Source: Donghicola tyrosinivorans (lineage in GTDB: Bacteria; Pseudomonadota; Alphaproteobacteria; Rhodobacterales; Rhodobacteraceae). Taken from it: a stretch of DNA of 64,000 nt. Shown one piece after another: positions 43,750 through 52,483 of this stretch. The notes under the pieces were generated by a model. The model worked only from the letters and a program-made list of their open reading frames with translations. It was not told the DNA's origin and made no database searches. Numbering within the stretch: position 1 is the first letter of the stretch; each line of letters starts with the position of its first letter. Both the position numbers and the translations under genes were made by a program. The DNA lies in the NCBI RefSeq assembly GCF_003003355.1, contig NZ_PVTQ01000001.1:372001-436000 (forward strand), given 5' to 3'.

Positions 43750-44562
43750 ATGGACGACCTCTTCAGCGATGATCCACGGGGCCGCGGTGACGGCGCCTCG
43801 GTCGAGGACCGGCTGGCGGCCGAAGCCCTGATTGTGGACGTTGAGGGCTTTGAAGGCCCTCTGGATGTGCTGCTGACCCTGTCGCGCACCCAGAAAGTGG
43901 ACTTGCGCCGGATCAGCGTTCTGCGGCTGGCGCAGCAGTATCTGGCCTTCGTGGAAAAGGCCAAGCGGCTGCGGATCGAACTGGCCGCCGACTATCTGGT
44001 GATGGCGGCGTGGCTGACATTCCTGAAATCGCGCCTGCTGCTGCCCCCAGATCCCACCGAGGACGGCCCCTCGGGCGAGGAACTGGCCGCACATCTGGCG
44101 TTCCAGTTGGAACGCCTGCAAGCCATGCGCGACGCCGCGGCGCAACTGATGGCCCGTGACCAATTAGGCCGTGATTTCTTTGCTCGTGGCCTGCCCGAAG
44201 ACATGGAGCGGGTGCGGCGGGTGAAATACTCGGCCACGCTGATTGACTTGATGCAGGGTTACGCCCGTATCCGCACCAAGGATGACTTTCGTCCCTTCGT
44301 GCTGGACCGTGATGCGATCTTTACCATGGAAGAGGCGCTGGAACGGATGCGCGGCCTGATCGGCTATGTGGGGGAATGGGTGGACCTTTCCTCTTATCTG
44401 CCAGACGGCTGGTCCGAAGACCCCAAACGCCGCCGCTCGGCAACGGCTGCGACCTTTGCCGCCTCGCTTGAACTGGTGAAAGAGGGCAAGGCCGACATTC
44501 GCCAGACTGAAACCTTTGCCCCGATCCAGCTAAGAAGAAGGGAACGCCCCCGTGAGCATTGA
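43750..44562 (+). CDS. scpA: Segregation and condensation protein A
   Basis: 270 aa kleisin. The N-terminal FEGPLDVLLTLSRTQKVDLRRI and the following EKAKRLRIELAADYLVMAAW match ScpA. It bridges SMC heads with ScpB for chromosome compaction. It overlaps scpB by 11 bases. Confidence 0.95.
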   Translation: MDDLFSDDPRGRGDGASVEDRLAAEALIVDVEGFEGPLDVLLTLSRTQKVDLRRISVLRLAQQYLAFVEKAKRLRIELAADYLVMAAWLTFLKSRLLLPPDPTEDGPSGEELAAHLAFQLERLQAMRDAAAQLMARDQLGRDFFARGLPEDMERVRRVKYSATLIDLMQGYARIRTKDDFRPFVLDRDAIFTMEEALERMRGLIGYVGEWVDLSSYLPDGWSEDPKRRRSATAATFAASLELVKEGKADIRQTETFAPIQLRRRERPREH

Positions 44563-45211
44563 TCGCGACACTGACGAGCCGATCCTTTTCGACGCGCCGC
44601 CCATCGCCGAACAAGAACGTATGGTCGAGGCGATTCTGTTTGCCAGCGCCGAGCCAGTGACCGTGGCCGATCTGAACAAGCGGATGCCCCACGGCTGTGA
44701 TGCTGCCGAGGCTCTGGCTTACCTGCGCAAGCGTTATGAGGGGCGGGGCGTGCGTGTGGTCCGCGTGGGCGATGCTTGGGCATTCCGCACTGCGCCGGAT
44801 CTGTCCTTCCTGATGCAGCAGGAACGGATCGAGACCCGCAAACTGTCTCGCGCCGCGATCGAGACACTGGCCATCATCGCTTATCACCAGCCCGCCACCC
44901 GTGCCGAGATCGAAGAGATTCGCGGTGTGACCGTCAGCCGAGGCACCATCGATCAGCTTCTGGAGATGGAGTGGATTCGCTTTGGCCGCCGCCGGATGAC
45001 GCCTGGTCGGCCTGTGACCTTTGTGGTGACGCAGCAGTTCTTGGATCACTTCGGTCTGGAAAGCGCCCGCGATCTGCCAGGGTTGGCAGAGTTGCGTGCG
45101 GCGGGTCTCTTGGACAGCCGGATGCTTGGGGTTGGCAACATGCCGATGCCAAACTCGGGTGACGATGACGAAGATGATGTCTTGGGCCAGTCGGAACTGT
45201 TCGAAGATTGA
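44552..45211 (+). CDS. scpB: Segregation and condensation protein B
   Basis: 219 aa. Two winged-helix domains (MVEAILFASAEPVTVADL and ETLAIIAYHQPATRAEIEEI with VSRGTIDQLLEMEWI) and an acidic tail are present. Partner of ScpA in the SMC complex; start inside scpA, translationally coupled. Confidence 0.95.
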   Translation: MSIDRDTDEPILFDAPPIAEQERMVEAILFASAEPVTVADLNKRMPHGCDAAEALAYLRKRYEGRGVRVVRVGDAWAFRTAPDLSFLMQQERIETRKLSRAAIETLAIIAYHQPATRAEIEEIRGVTVSRGTIDQLLEMEWIRFGRRRMTPGRPVTFVVTQQFLDHFGLESARDLPGLAELRAAGLLDSRMLGVGNMPMPNSGDDDEDDVLGQSELFED

Positions 45212-45293
45212 TCCTGCGGTAATTGTTTCCACGCTCTGGTTGAAAACGCGCTGAACTTGCGTACCTTTGTGGAAAGGGCAACGGAGACGCGCG

Positions 45294-45482
45294 ATGAACG
45301 CCAATCAGATGATCAACATGGCCGTGCGCATGATCATGCGCAAGCTGATGAACAAGGGCATCAACGCTGGCATCGACAAGTTCAGCCAGCGCGGCGGCGC
45401 ACCCAACCCGCAAGGGGCGCGGCAGGCCAAAGATATGGTGAAGCGCGCCCGCCAAGCGGCACGGTTCATGCGCCGGTTCTGA
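45294..45482 (+). CDS. Small basic hypothetical protein
   Basis: 62 aa from ATG 45294 (ACGGAGA 6 bases upstream). Rich in Met, Arg and Lys (MAVRMIMRKLMNKGINAG ... VKRARQAARFMRRF), possibly amphipathic. It is conserved in position after scpB in related genomes only as far as memory allows; no function known. A terminator follows. Confidence 0.7.
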   Translation: MNANQMINMAVRMIMRKLMNKGINAGIDKFSQRGGAPNPQGARQAKDMVKRARQAARFMRRF

Positions 45483-45498
45483 TCTGTTATTAAATTGA

Positions 45499-45521
45499 AA
45501 AGCGGCCCCGAGGGCCGCTTT
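45499..45521. terminator. Bidirectional terminator
   Basis: AAAGCGGCCC (45499-45508) pairs with GGGCCGCTTT (45512-45521), loop CGA, between two convergent genes. Confidence 0.88.
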
Positions 45522-45524
45522 GCG

Positions 45525-46604
45525 TTATTTGAAGTGCTTGGACAGCTTCAAACCCTGTCCCTGATAGTTCGAGGCCAGATCCGCCCCATAGAGGGTCTCT
45601 GGCGTCTGGGACATTTTCTCATAGATCAGGCGACCCACGACCTGGCCGTGTTCCAGCACAAAGGGCGCCTCATGGCAGCGGACCTCAAGCACGCCGCGCG
45701 CACCGCTGCCGCCAACGGCTGCATGGCCAAAGCCCGGATCGAAGAAGCCCGCGTAGTGGACGCGGAATTCACCCACCATCGCCAGATAGGGCGCCATCTC
45801 GGCGGCATAGGCGGGGGGGATGTGGACGGCCTCGCGGCTGACCAGAATGTAGAAGGCACCGGGGTCTAGAATGATGCGGCCCGTGGTGGTGCGGATTTCT
45901 TCCCAGAACTCGGCCGGATCATAGTAACCGATGTTCTCCAGATCGATGACGCCGGTATGCGGCTTGGCGCGGTAGCCCACCAGATCGCCCTGAGCAGGCT
46001 TGAGATCCACCGAAAAGCCCAGACCGTCCGAGATCACCGGAACCCCGTCTACAAGTGTGTCTGAGGCGTGCAGCGTCGCCAGTTCGGCGTCATCCAGAAC
46101 GCTCTGACCTTTGCGGAAACGGATCTGGTTCAGACGCATTCCTGGTCGTACTAGGACCGAAAAACTGCGCGGACAAATCTCAGCGTAGAGAGGGCCTTTG
46201 TAGCCCGCGGGAATGCGGTCAAACTCGGTCCCGCCATCGGTCACAACGCGGGTCAGCAGATCTAGACGGCCGGTGCTGCTTTTGGCGTTGGCGACAGCGG
46301 TGATGCCGTGGGGCAGGTTCAGACCTTCCATCAGAGGGACCAGATAGACGCAGCCTTTCTCCAGCACAGCGCCATCCGACAGGTCGATGCGGTGCATGGT
46401 AAAGTCGTTCACGCGATCCAGAACAGCGGTGCCGTGACCGGGAAGGAACGAGGCGCGAATCCGGTAAGCCACTGTCCCGAGACGCAAATCCAGACTGGCG
46501 GGTTGTAGTTGGCCATCCAGAAGCGGCGCGTCGATGGTGATCGCACCATTGGTAACCAGTTCGGAAATTGCCTGACTTGGCAGTACGCCTGCGGCTTCGG
46601 TCAT
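45525..46604 (-). CDS. dcd: 2'-Deoxycytidine 5'-triphosphate deaminase (long alphaproteobacterial form)
   Basis: 359 aa from ATG 46604 (GGAGGGTGAG directly upstream). About twice the length of E. coli Dcd, with two dUTPase-like folds: LQPASLDLRLG and ANAKSSTGRLDLLTRVVTD in the first, FRVHYAGFFDPGFGHA and GQVVGRLIYEKM in the second. It makes dUTP from dCTP for thymidylate synthesis. Confidence 0.88.
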   Translation of the reverse strand: MTEAAGVLPSQAISELVTNGAITIDAPLLDGQLQPASLDLRLGTVAYRIRASFLPGHGTAVLDRVNDFTMHRIDLSDGAVLEKGCVYLVPLMEGLNLPHGITAVANAKSSTGRLDLLTRVVTDGGTEFDRIPAGYKGPLYAEICPRSFSVLVRPGMRLNQIRFRKGQSVLDDAELATLHASDTLVDGVPVISDGLGFSVDLKPAQGDLVGYRAKPHTGVIDLENIGYYDPAEFWEEIRTTTGRIILDPGAFYILVSREAVHIPPAYAAEMAPYLAMVGEFRVHYAGFFDPGFGHAAVGGSGARGVLEVRCHEAPFVLEHGQVVGRLIYEKMSQTPETLYGADLASNYQGQGLKLSKHFK

Positions 46605-46645
46605 CTCACCCTCCGTCCCGGGGAATGGACCCCTTAGATGCATTA

Positions 46646-46675
46646 AACGCCCGTGGCTAGAAGCCTACGGGCGTT
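46646..46675 (-). terminator. Hairpin downstream of tRNA-Pro
   Basis: AACGCCCGT (46646-46654) pairs with ACGGGCGTT (46667-46675); in the minus direction it follows the tRNA by 7 bases. T-run short. Confidence 0.65.
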
Positions 46676-46682
46676 GTAATGG

Positions 46683-46756
46683 TCGGGCTAGCAGGACTCG
46701 AACCTGCGACCTTCCGTCCCCCAGACGGACGCGCTACCAGGCTGCGCTATAGCCCG
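46683..46756 (-). tRNA. tRNA-Pro (anticodon GGG)
   Basis: 74 nt cloverleaf on the minus strand: acceptor CGGGCTA/TAGCCCG, D-stem GCGC/GCGC, anticodon stem TCCGT/ACGGA with loop CTGGGGG (anticodon GGG), T-stem GCAGG/CCTGC with loop TTCGAGT, discriminator A. CCA is not encoded. No integrase gene lies next to it. Confidence 0.97.
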
Positions 46757-46817
46757 AATGAGGGCTTTCTACAGTTCTGGACGGCGGGCGCAAGTGCCGT
46801 TTGACAGAAAAATGAAA

Positions 46818-47666
46818 TTATTTTGCAGCCAGCAAACGGTCCCGGATTTCGATGATGCGCGGAGCCAATGTAGTAAGGGCCGCACGCTTTTCGCGGGGCA
46901 TTTCCAGCGCAATGGCCAAGGCCGATCTGCGGGGCAGGACCTGCGAATCTTCCGGATCTTCAGGCAACACGACAGGCTGCGTAGGGGCTGCGTCAGGCTG
47001 CGGGGCAGACTCGGGTGCGGTGTCAGTCTGGGACTCGGAGGTTTCAGGCGCTTCGGCGGGCGTCTCGGGCGCGGGCTCTGCCGCATCTACTGGTTTGCGC
47101 AGGGGAAACACCTGTGCCTCAGGCGGTGCCTCTGGCGCGTCTTCGAACAGGTCGCCGTCATCATCTTCGTCAAAGTCGAAGAGGCTGCCTTGAGCAAAGA
47201 GGTTATCCTTGGGACGCGGCGCATCCAAAACCTTGCGAGGCGCGGTTTGGGGCAGGGGGATCGGCTCATCCGGAGCGTCAGGTGTTTCCTGTACCTCGGG
47301 TACGGTTGCCTCTGCGGGCACTTCTGCGACGGCCTCAACGGTCACTTCGGCCTCAGACGCGTCAGTCTCTGCGTCGTCGGTTTGTGCGGTCAGCGCAGGA
47401 GACAAAGACGCCACATGCTTGACGCCACTTTCGCGCAGCACCTTCTGGACGCCTTTGATGGTCATCCCGTCTTCGTGCAGCAGCTTTTTGATGCCGCCAA
47501 GCAGCTCCATGTCCGCGGGGCGGTAGTAGCGACGCCCGCCTGCCCGTTTTACGGGCTTAACCTGGGCAAATTTGCTTTCCCAGAAGCGCAGAACGTGGGT
47601 TGGCGTGTCCAACCAATCTGCAACTTCGCTGATCGTGCGGAAGGCGTCGCGGGACTTGCTGGCCAT
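46818..47666 (-). CDS. MerR-family regulator with long acidic tail
   Basis: 282 aa. Residues 1-80 hold the MerR HTH ([21 protein letters not shown], then [13 protein letters not shown]). The rest is an acidic Pro/Glu/Ala-rich tail up to residue 240 and a short conserved C-terminal segment ([20 protein letters not shown]). No effector-binding cysteines. It follows ihfA by 9 bases and is the last gene of that run. Confidence 0.88.
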   Translation of the reverse strand: MASKSRDAFRTISEVADWLDTPTHVLRFWESKFAQVKPVKRAGGRRYYRPADMELLGGIKKLLHEDGMTIKGVQKVLRESGVKHVASLSPALTAQTDDAETDASEAEVTVEAVAEVPAEATVPEVQETPDAPDEPIPLPQTAPRKVLDAPRPKDNLFAQGSLFDFDEDDDGDLFEDAPEAPPEAQVFPLRKPVDAAEPAPETPAEAPETSESQTDTAPESAPQPDAAPTQPVVLPEDPEDSQVLPRRSALAIALEMPREKRAALTTLAPRIIEIRDRLLAAK

Positions 47667-47675
47667 CAGTCAGTG

Positions 47676-47978
47676 TCAGCCTTTGTTGCCGTCGGCAACG
47701 CGGTCTTTCATCAGATGGGACGGACGGAACGTCAGAACGCGGCGGGGATGGATCGGAACCTCTTCGCCGGTCTTCGGGTTGCGGCCGATGCGTGCCGCCT
47801 TTTCGCGGACGCTGAATGTGCCGAAGGACGAGATCTTCACCTGCTCGCCGCGCACCAGCGCGTCGGACATATGTTCCAGCACGCTCTCTACCAACTGCGC
47901 GGATTCGTTACGCGACAGACCGACTTCTTGGAAGACGGCTTCGCTCAGATCCATCCGTGTCAGGGTCTTTTCACCCAT
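47676..47978 (-). CDS. ihfA: Integration host factor subunit alpha
   Basis: 100 aa from ATG 47978 (GGGGAGAG upstream). HU/IHF fold with [20 protein letters not shown], the DNA-intercalating Pro arm. It bends DNA in recombination and transcription. Confidence 0.95.
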   Translation of the reverse strand: MGEKTLTRMDLSEAVFQEVGLSRNESAQLVESVLEHMSDALVRGEQVKISSFGTFSVREKAARIGRNPKTGEEVPIHPRRVLTFRPSHLMKDRVADGNKG

Positions 47979-48062
47979 GGTTGCTCTCCCCATTGCTTCA
48001 CGAACAATAGGGCGCTTCAATTTTCCGAGTCAATATCAACAACTTGGAAGTGGTTGTTTCCG

Positions 48063-49034
48063 TTACCAGCGCAGCACAACCGAGCCCCAAGCCAGACCAC
48101 CGCCGATCGCCTCGGTGACGACAACGTCACCTTCCTTGATCTGGCCGCGCTGCTTGCCCACCGAGAGGGCGAGGGGAATCGATGCCGCCGAAGTGTTGCC
48201 GTGATCTTGCACGGTCACAACGACCCGCTCCATCGGCAGGCCCATCTTCTGGGCGGTGCCTTTGATAATGCGCAGGTTTGCCTGATGGGGGACGATCCAA
48301 TCGACCTCATCGCTGGTCATGCCGATCTTATCCAGAGCGGTATGGGCGGTTTGCGCCAGCTTTTCGATGGCGTGGCGGAACACCTCTTTGCCCTGCATGC
48401 GCAGGAAGCCGGTAGACTGGGTCGAGACCCCGCCGTCCACGTAAAGGATGTCCTTGTAGCGGCCATCGGAATTCAGATCGGTCGCCAGAATGCCGCGATC
48501 GGCATTTGTGCCGTTGCCTTCCTGCGCTTCGAGAATCAGGGCACCGGCCCCGTCACCGAACAGCACGCAGGTGCCTCGGTCTTCCCAGTCCATGATGCGG
48601 CTGAAGGTTTCTGCACCAATCACCATCACGCGCTTGGCCTGACCCGACAGGATCAGCCCGTTGGCATTGGTCAGGGCAAACACGAAACCCGCGCAAACGG
48701 CCTGCACGTCAAAGGCAAAGCCCTTTTCCATGCCAAGACCGGCCTGAATCATGGTGGCTGCCGACGGGAAAGTCAGATCAGGGGTCGAGGTTGCGACGAT
48801 GATCGCATCCAGATCATTGGCCTCAAGGCCCGCATCGGCCAGCGCGGCTTGCGCGGCACGGATGCCCAGATCAGAAGTGGTTTGCCCCTCGGCTGCGAAA
48901 TGGCGTCGTTCGATGCCGGAACGGGAACGGATCCACTCATCACTGGTTTCGATTGTCGCTTCGAATTCACTGTTTGGGACAACGCGCTCAGGCAAATAAT
49001 GCCCGACACCTTTGACCACTGCCCGGAGAGTCAT
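48063..49034 (-). CDS. fabH: Beta-ketoacyl-ACP synthase III
   Basis: 323 aa from ATG 49034; the upstream part of the open frame overlaps plsX and is not coding. The catalytic triad is seen as AVCAGFVFAL (Cys), VPHQANLRI (His) and DHGNTSAASIPLA (Asn). It starts fatty-acid synthesis by joining acetyl-CoA and malonyl-ACP. It lies 4 bases after plsX. Confidence 0.96.
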   Translation of the reverse strand: MTLRAVVKGVGHYLPERVVPNSEFEATIETSDEWIRSRSGIERRHFAAEGQTTSDLGIRAAQAALADAGLEANDLDAIIVATSTPDLTFPSAATMIQAGLGMEKGFAFDVQAVCAGFVFALTNANGLILSGQAKRVMVIGAETFSRIMDWEDRGTCVLFGDGAGALILEAQEGNGTNADRGILATDLNSDGRYKDILYVDGGVSTQSTGFLRMQGKEVFRHAIEKLAQTAHTALDKIGMTSDEVDWIVPHQANLRIIKGTAQKMGLPMERVVVTVQDHGNTSAASIPLALSVGKQRGQIKEGDVVVTEAIGGGLAWGSVVLRW

Positions 49035-49038
49035 ATTG

Positions 49039-50139
49039 CTAACCGCTTTTGTTATCGCTTGTTGTTGCCGCATCCTGCTGCAGCGTTGCAGCAGATGCAA
49101 CCCGTGCGGCCAGTTTGTCCGAGAAACCCGACTGCGCCAGTTGGAAGGCCAGTTTGACCGCGGCCGAGAACCCCATGGCATCTGCTGCCCCGTGGGATTT
49201 CACAACGGTGCCGTTCAGGCCAAGAAAGACGCCGCCGTTCACACGGCGCGGGTCGATCCGCTTTTTCAGACGTTTCAGCGAGGTCAGCGCCAGAAGGGCT
49301 GCCAGACGCGAAAGGGGAGAGTATTCAAAGGCCTCACGCAGCAGGCTGCTGATGAGGCTGGCAGTGCCTTCACCGGTCTTCAGGGCGATGTTGCCGGTGA
49401 AGCCGTCGGTGACGATCACGTCGACACGGTCCGAGGGGATATCGCCCCCTTCGACAAAGCCGACAAATTCGTAGTTCGCGTCTTCGGCTGCCAGCGAGAT
49501 CAGGTCGTGGGCAGCCTTCAGTTCGGCGCGTCCTTTGTGTTCTTCGGTGCCCACATTCAGCAGGCCGATGCGGGGACGTTCCAGACCCATACCGTTGCGG
49601 GCGTAGGATGCGCCCATCATCGCGTATTGCAGCAGGTCCTGTTCATCCGCACGCACGTCAGCGCCTACGTCCAGCATGACGTTGAAACCACCGGGATTGC
49701 GCGAGGGCCAAAGCACCGCGATTGCAGGGCGGTTGATGCCGGGCAGTTTGCGCAGGCGCACCATCGACAGCGCCATCAGCGCGCCGGTGTTGCCGCAGCT
49801 GACGCAGACAGACGCATCGCCAGCCCGCACCGCATCAATGGCCGAGAACATGGATGTTCCCTTGCCGTGACGCATCACCTGACTGGGTTTATCTTCCATG
49901 CTGACAACGCCGCCAGCATCCCGAATCTCGCAAATACCGCGCAGCACTTTATGCTTGGCGATCAGTCGTTCCAGCTCGTCTTGCGGGCCGTTCACGATAT
50001 AGCGGATGTCGGGGTTTTTCTCGGCGGACAGTGCCAGGCCGCCAATGACCGCTGCCGGTCCTTGGTCACCGCCCATTGCATCAATGGACAAGGTCACAAT
50101 ACGGGCGTCCGTTTGATCACTCATAGTGTTCGAAGTCAT
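49039..50139 (-). CDS. plsX: Phosphate acyltransferase
   Basis: 366 aa (a second ATG at 50124 is also possible). Family marker IVTLSIDAMGGDQGP near the N-terminus and TDGFTGNIALKTGEG near residue 250. It makes acyl-phosphate from acyl-ACP for phospholipid synthesis. It is between rpmF and fabH in the classic order. Confidence 0.95.
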   Translation of the reverse strand: MTSNTMSDQTDARIVTLSIDAMGGDQGPAAVIGGLALSAEKNPDIRYIVNGPQDELERLIAKHKVLRGICEIRDAGGVVSMEDKPSQVMRHGKGTSMFSAIDAVRAGDASVCVSCGNTGALMALSMVRLRKLPGINRPAIAVLWPSRNPGGFNVMLDVGADVRADEQDLLQYAMMGASYARNGMGLERPRIGLLNVGTEEHKGRAELKAAHDLISLAAEDANYEFVGFVEGGDIPSDRVDVIVTDGFTGNIALKTGEGTASLISSLLREAFEYSPLSRLAALLALTSLKRLKKRIDPRRVNGGVFLGLNGTVVKSHGAADAMGFSAAVKLAFQLAQSGFSDKLAARVASAATLQQDAATTSDNKSG

Positions 50140-50163
50140 TCGGGCGCCCGTAGGTTTTCCGGC

Positions 50164-50370
50164 TTATGCCGCGTCTTCGTCCAGGTCGACTTCTTCAGTC
50201 AGAGCCACGACTTCGCGGTCATCATAGTGGCCGCACGAGGGGCACACGTGGTGGGGGCGCTTCAGCTCGCCACAGTTGGTGCATTCGTTCGGGTTGCCAG
50301 CAACCAGAGCGTCGTGAGCGCGGCGGTTGTTGCGGCGCGATTTGGAAACTTTGTTCTGTTGGACGGCCAT
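50164..50370 (-). CDS. rpmF: 50S ribosomal protein L32
   Basis: 68 aa, basic N-terminus ([19 protein letters not shown]) and two CxxC pairs that bind zinc (CTNC and CPSC). It is 24 bases upstream of plsX in the same operon. Confidence 0.97.
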   Translation of the reverse strand: MAVQQNKVSKSRRNNRRAHDALVAGNPNECTNCGELKRPHHVCPSCGHYDDREVVALTEEVDLDEDAA

Positions 50371-50544
50371 GTCCTACCTCTATTCCGTTGTGCGGGCGAC
50401 GCCCGAGTTGTCAGTCTGGGACTCTGCCCGGCGGTCATTCGCGGGTTGACCGGCCTATACGTGCAGGCGCAATCGGTGTCCAACCCAAAATTCCGATGAG
50501 GCGCGGAAAATACGCTTTTTCGCGATCAGTGCAAGGGGGATTCG

Positions 50545-51105
50545 CTAGTGCGTTCCCTCTCCACCGTTCAATTTGGCCTTCAAAGCTGCCAATCCGGCAA
50601 AGGGTTTGGCATCTTCGTCGGTCATCGCGGCCTTGCCGGGCTCGGTCACTTGCATGTTCACGGCTTCTGCGCCCTCGGCACGGGGGTATAGGGGCAGGTT
50701 GAGGGCCAGCGACTCGATCATGATTCCCGCAATATCCAACTCAGAGGTCAGGGGATCGATGTTGTCATCCTCGGCCATTTCGATTTCTTCGTCCTGTATT
50801 TCAGGCATCTCTGCCATGAAAAGACGCTCGACCGGTTCATCGATACGGGTGGTCACTGGCTCTAGCGTCACGACGCAGGGCTGGATCACAGTGGCCCCGA
50901 TCTTGGCGGTCAAACGCCAGTCCCGCTTGCCTGCGGGGGCCAGTTCGGCCTCAAAGCTCAGCTTGCGCAGGCCCAGAAGACCAAGGTCGGCAGCGATCGC
51001 GGCCAGCTCTTGTGCCTCGGGACGCAGCGAAATCCGAGTGGGCTTGCGTTGGGGCAAATCAGCGACGCGTAATATGTGACGAGGGAGGGGTGTATTGTCT
51101 TGCAT
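50545..51105 (-). CDS. DUF177/YceD-family protein
   Basis: 186 aa from ATG 51105. The central stretch VVTLEPVTTRIDEPVERLF and the later acidic DDNIDPLTSELDIAGIMIES are the DUF177 signature. In many bacteria this gene precedes rpmF and influences 23S rRNA accumulation. Confidence 0.88.
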   Translation of the reverse strand: MQDNTPLPRHILRVADLPQRKPTRISLRPEAQELAAIAADLGLLGLRKLSFEAELAPAGKRDWRLTAKIGATVIQPCVVTLEPVTTRIDEPVERLFMAEMPEIQDEEIEMAEDDNIDPLTSELDIAGIMIESLALNLPLYPRAEGAEAVNMQVTEPGKAAMTDEDAKPFAGLAALKAKLNGGEGTH

Positions 51106-51175
51106 TCTTGAACCGGGACCTTTCCTTCTGTAATCGGGATAAAAGCCAAACGAGGCAGAGTTCAAGAGGGGCAAC

Positions 51176-51628
51176 ATGCGGGTAGTGAAATGGATAGGGC
51201 GGTCTGCTGTGCTGGCGATAGCCCTGACTGTGGCTGGTTGCGTCGCACAATACAATCTTCACGGTTACACGCCGTCGGATGAAGATCTGGCCGGAATCGT
51301 CGTCGGAGTAGACACCCGTGACAGCGTGGAAGAACTTGTCGGACCGCCAAGCACCGCCGGTGTCGCGCGTTCGGACGCCTACTACTACGTGTCCAAGAAT
51401 GTCCGCCACTACGGGATTCGCCCGCCGCAGACCGTAGATCGCCAGATCGTGGCGATCCGGTTCGATCAGGCTGGCGTTGTCTCGAACATCGAGCGTTACA
51501 CATTGGATGATGGCCGTGTTGTCACCTTGTCGCGCCGCGTAACCGGCTCGAACGTCAACGATACGCCGTTCCTGAAACAGCTGTTCGGCAACATCGGCGG
51601 ACTGGACCTGTCGCAGGCGTTCCAGTAA
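51176..51628 (+). CDS. bamE: Outer-membrane assembly lipoprotein BamE
   Basis: 150 aa with a lipobox (IALTVAGC, Cys22) and the SmpA/OmlA fold: DLAGIVVGVDTRDSVEELVG and IVAIRFDQAGVVSNIERY. Part of the BAM complex that inserts beta-barrel proteins. Divergent from the DUF177 gene. Confidence 0.93.
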   Translation: MRVVKWIGRSAVLAIALTVAGCVAQYNLHGYTPSDEDLAGIVVGVDTRDSVEELVGPPSTAGVARSDAYYYVSKNVRHYGIRPPQTVDRQIVAIRFDQAGVVSNIERYTLDDGRVVTLSRRVTGSNVNDTPFLKQLFGNIGGLDLSQAFQ

Positions 51629-51699
51629 CGCTTTTGCCAGACGGTGCGGGGCCACTTGTCCCGCGCCACCCTGACCGCTGCTGACGCCGGACGTCCAAC

Positions 51700-52452
51700 A
51701 TGCAAAGCTTTCAGATGGGCCGGTATCGCGCCCGTCCTGCTGCAAGCCCCGAAGACATGACCGCAGCCCTGCGCCTGCGGTCTTTGGCGTTCCACGGGAG
51801 CGCCGAGCGGTCGGACGGGGACGATTTTGATCCCAGATGCACCCATATCCTGATTGAAGAAGTGCAGACCGGCATATTGGCGGGCTGTTTTCGTCTCCTG
51901 CGCCTGCCGTGCGCAGGGATCGGGAATAGCTATTCGGGCCAGTTCTACGATTTGGCCGCGCTATCCGGTTACGACGGCCACGGGCTAGAGCTTGGCCGGT
52001 TCTGCATCGATCCTGCCTTAAACGATCCTGATATCCTGCGCGTCGCGTGGGCTGCGTTGACCCGCTATGTGGACGCTGAGGGGATCACGCTGCTCTTTGG
52101 TTGCTCGTCCTTCAAGGGCACCAGTCCTGCGGATTTTCTGGATAGTCTGGCGCTGCTTAAGGCCCGCCATCTGGCCCCCGCCACATGGGCCCCGAAACCC
52201 AAAGCGCCCGAGGTCATTGCCTTTGGCACAGCCCTGACCCACAATCCGGACGCCAAGCGCGCGATGCGTCAGATGCCGCCGCTGCTGAAAACCTATCTGA
52301 TGATGGGCGGTTGGGTTAGTGATCATGCGGTCATTGACCGGCAGATGAACACGTTGCATGTCTTCACGGGCGTTGAAATTGCCGCGATCCCAGAGACGCG
52401 AAAGCGCCTGTTGCGGGCGGTTGCAGGGGCCGAGCCCAACAGTCCCTCTTGA
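51700..52452 (+). CDS. olsB: Ornithine N-acyltransferase OlsB type
   Basis: 250 aa GNAT-like enzyme. Markers are ALRLRSLAFHG, FDPRCTHILIEE and LELGRFCIDP with a following GCSSFKGTSP. It forms lyso-ornithine lipid from ornithine and an acyl-ACP. The olsA partner is not in the window. Confidence 0.82.
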   Translation: MQSFQMGRYRARPAASPEDMTAALRLRSLAFHGSAERSDGDDFDPRCTHILIEEVQTGILAGCFRLLRLPCAGIGNSYSGQFYDLAALSGYDGHGLELGRFCIDPALNDPDILRVAWAALTRYVDAEGITLLFGCSSFKGTSPADFLDSLALLKARHLAPATWAPKPKAPEVIAFGTALTHNPDAKRAMRQMPPLLKTYLMMGGWVSDHAVIDRQMNTLHVFTGVEIAAIPETRKRLLRAVAGAEPNSPS

Positions 52453-52483
52453 CCGGGACGCGGCGCAGGGATAGCGCAGCGCC

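Noticed and set aside
46683-46756. tRNA-Pro as attachment site of the integrase
   Set aside because: It is 24 kb away within core genes and no integrase gene or tRNA 3'-end repeat lies beside it.
46758-49157. A 799-aa plus-strand open frame
   Set aside because: It is antisense to merR, ihfA and fabH, all of which show clear domains. The translated sequence is low-quality Arg/Gly/His-rich.
49012-50499. A 495-aa plus-strand frame
   Set aside because: Shadow of plsX and rpmF; the minus-strand products have diagnostic motifs.
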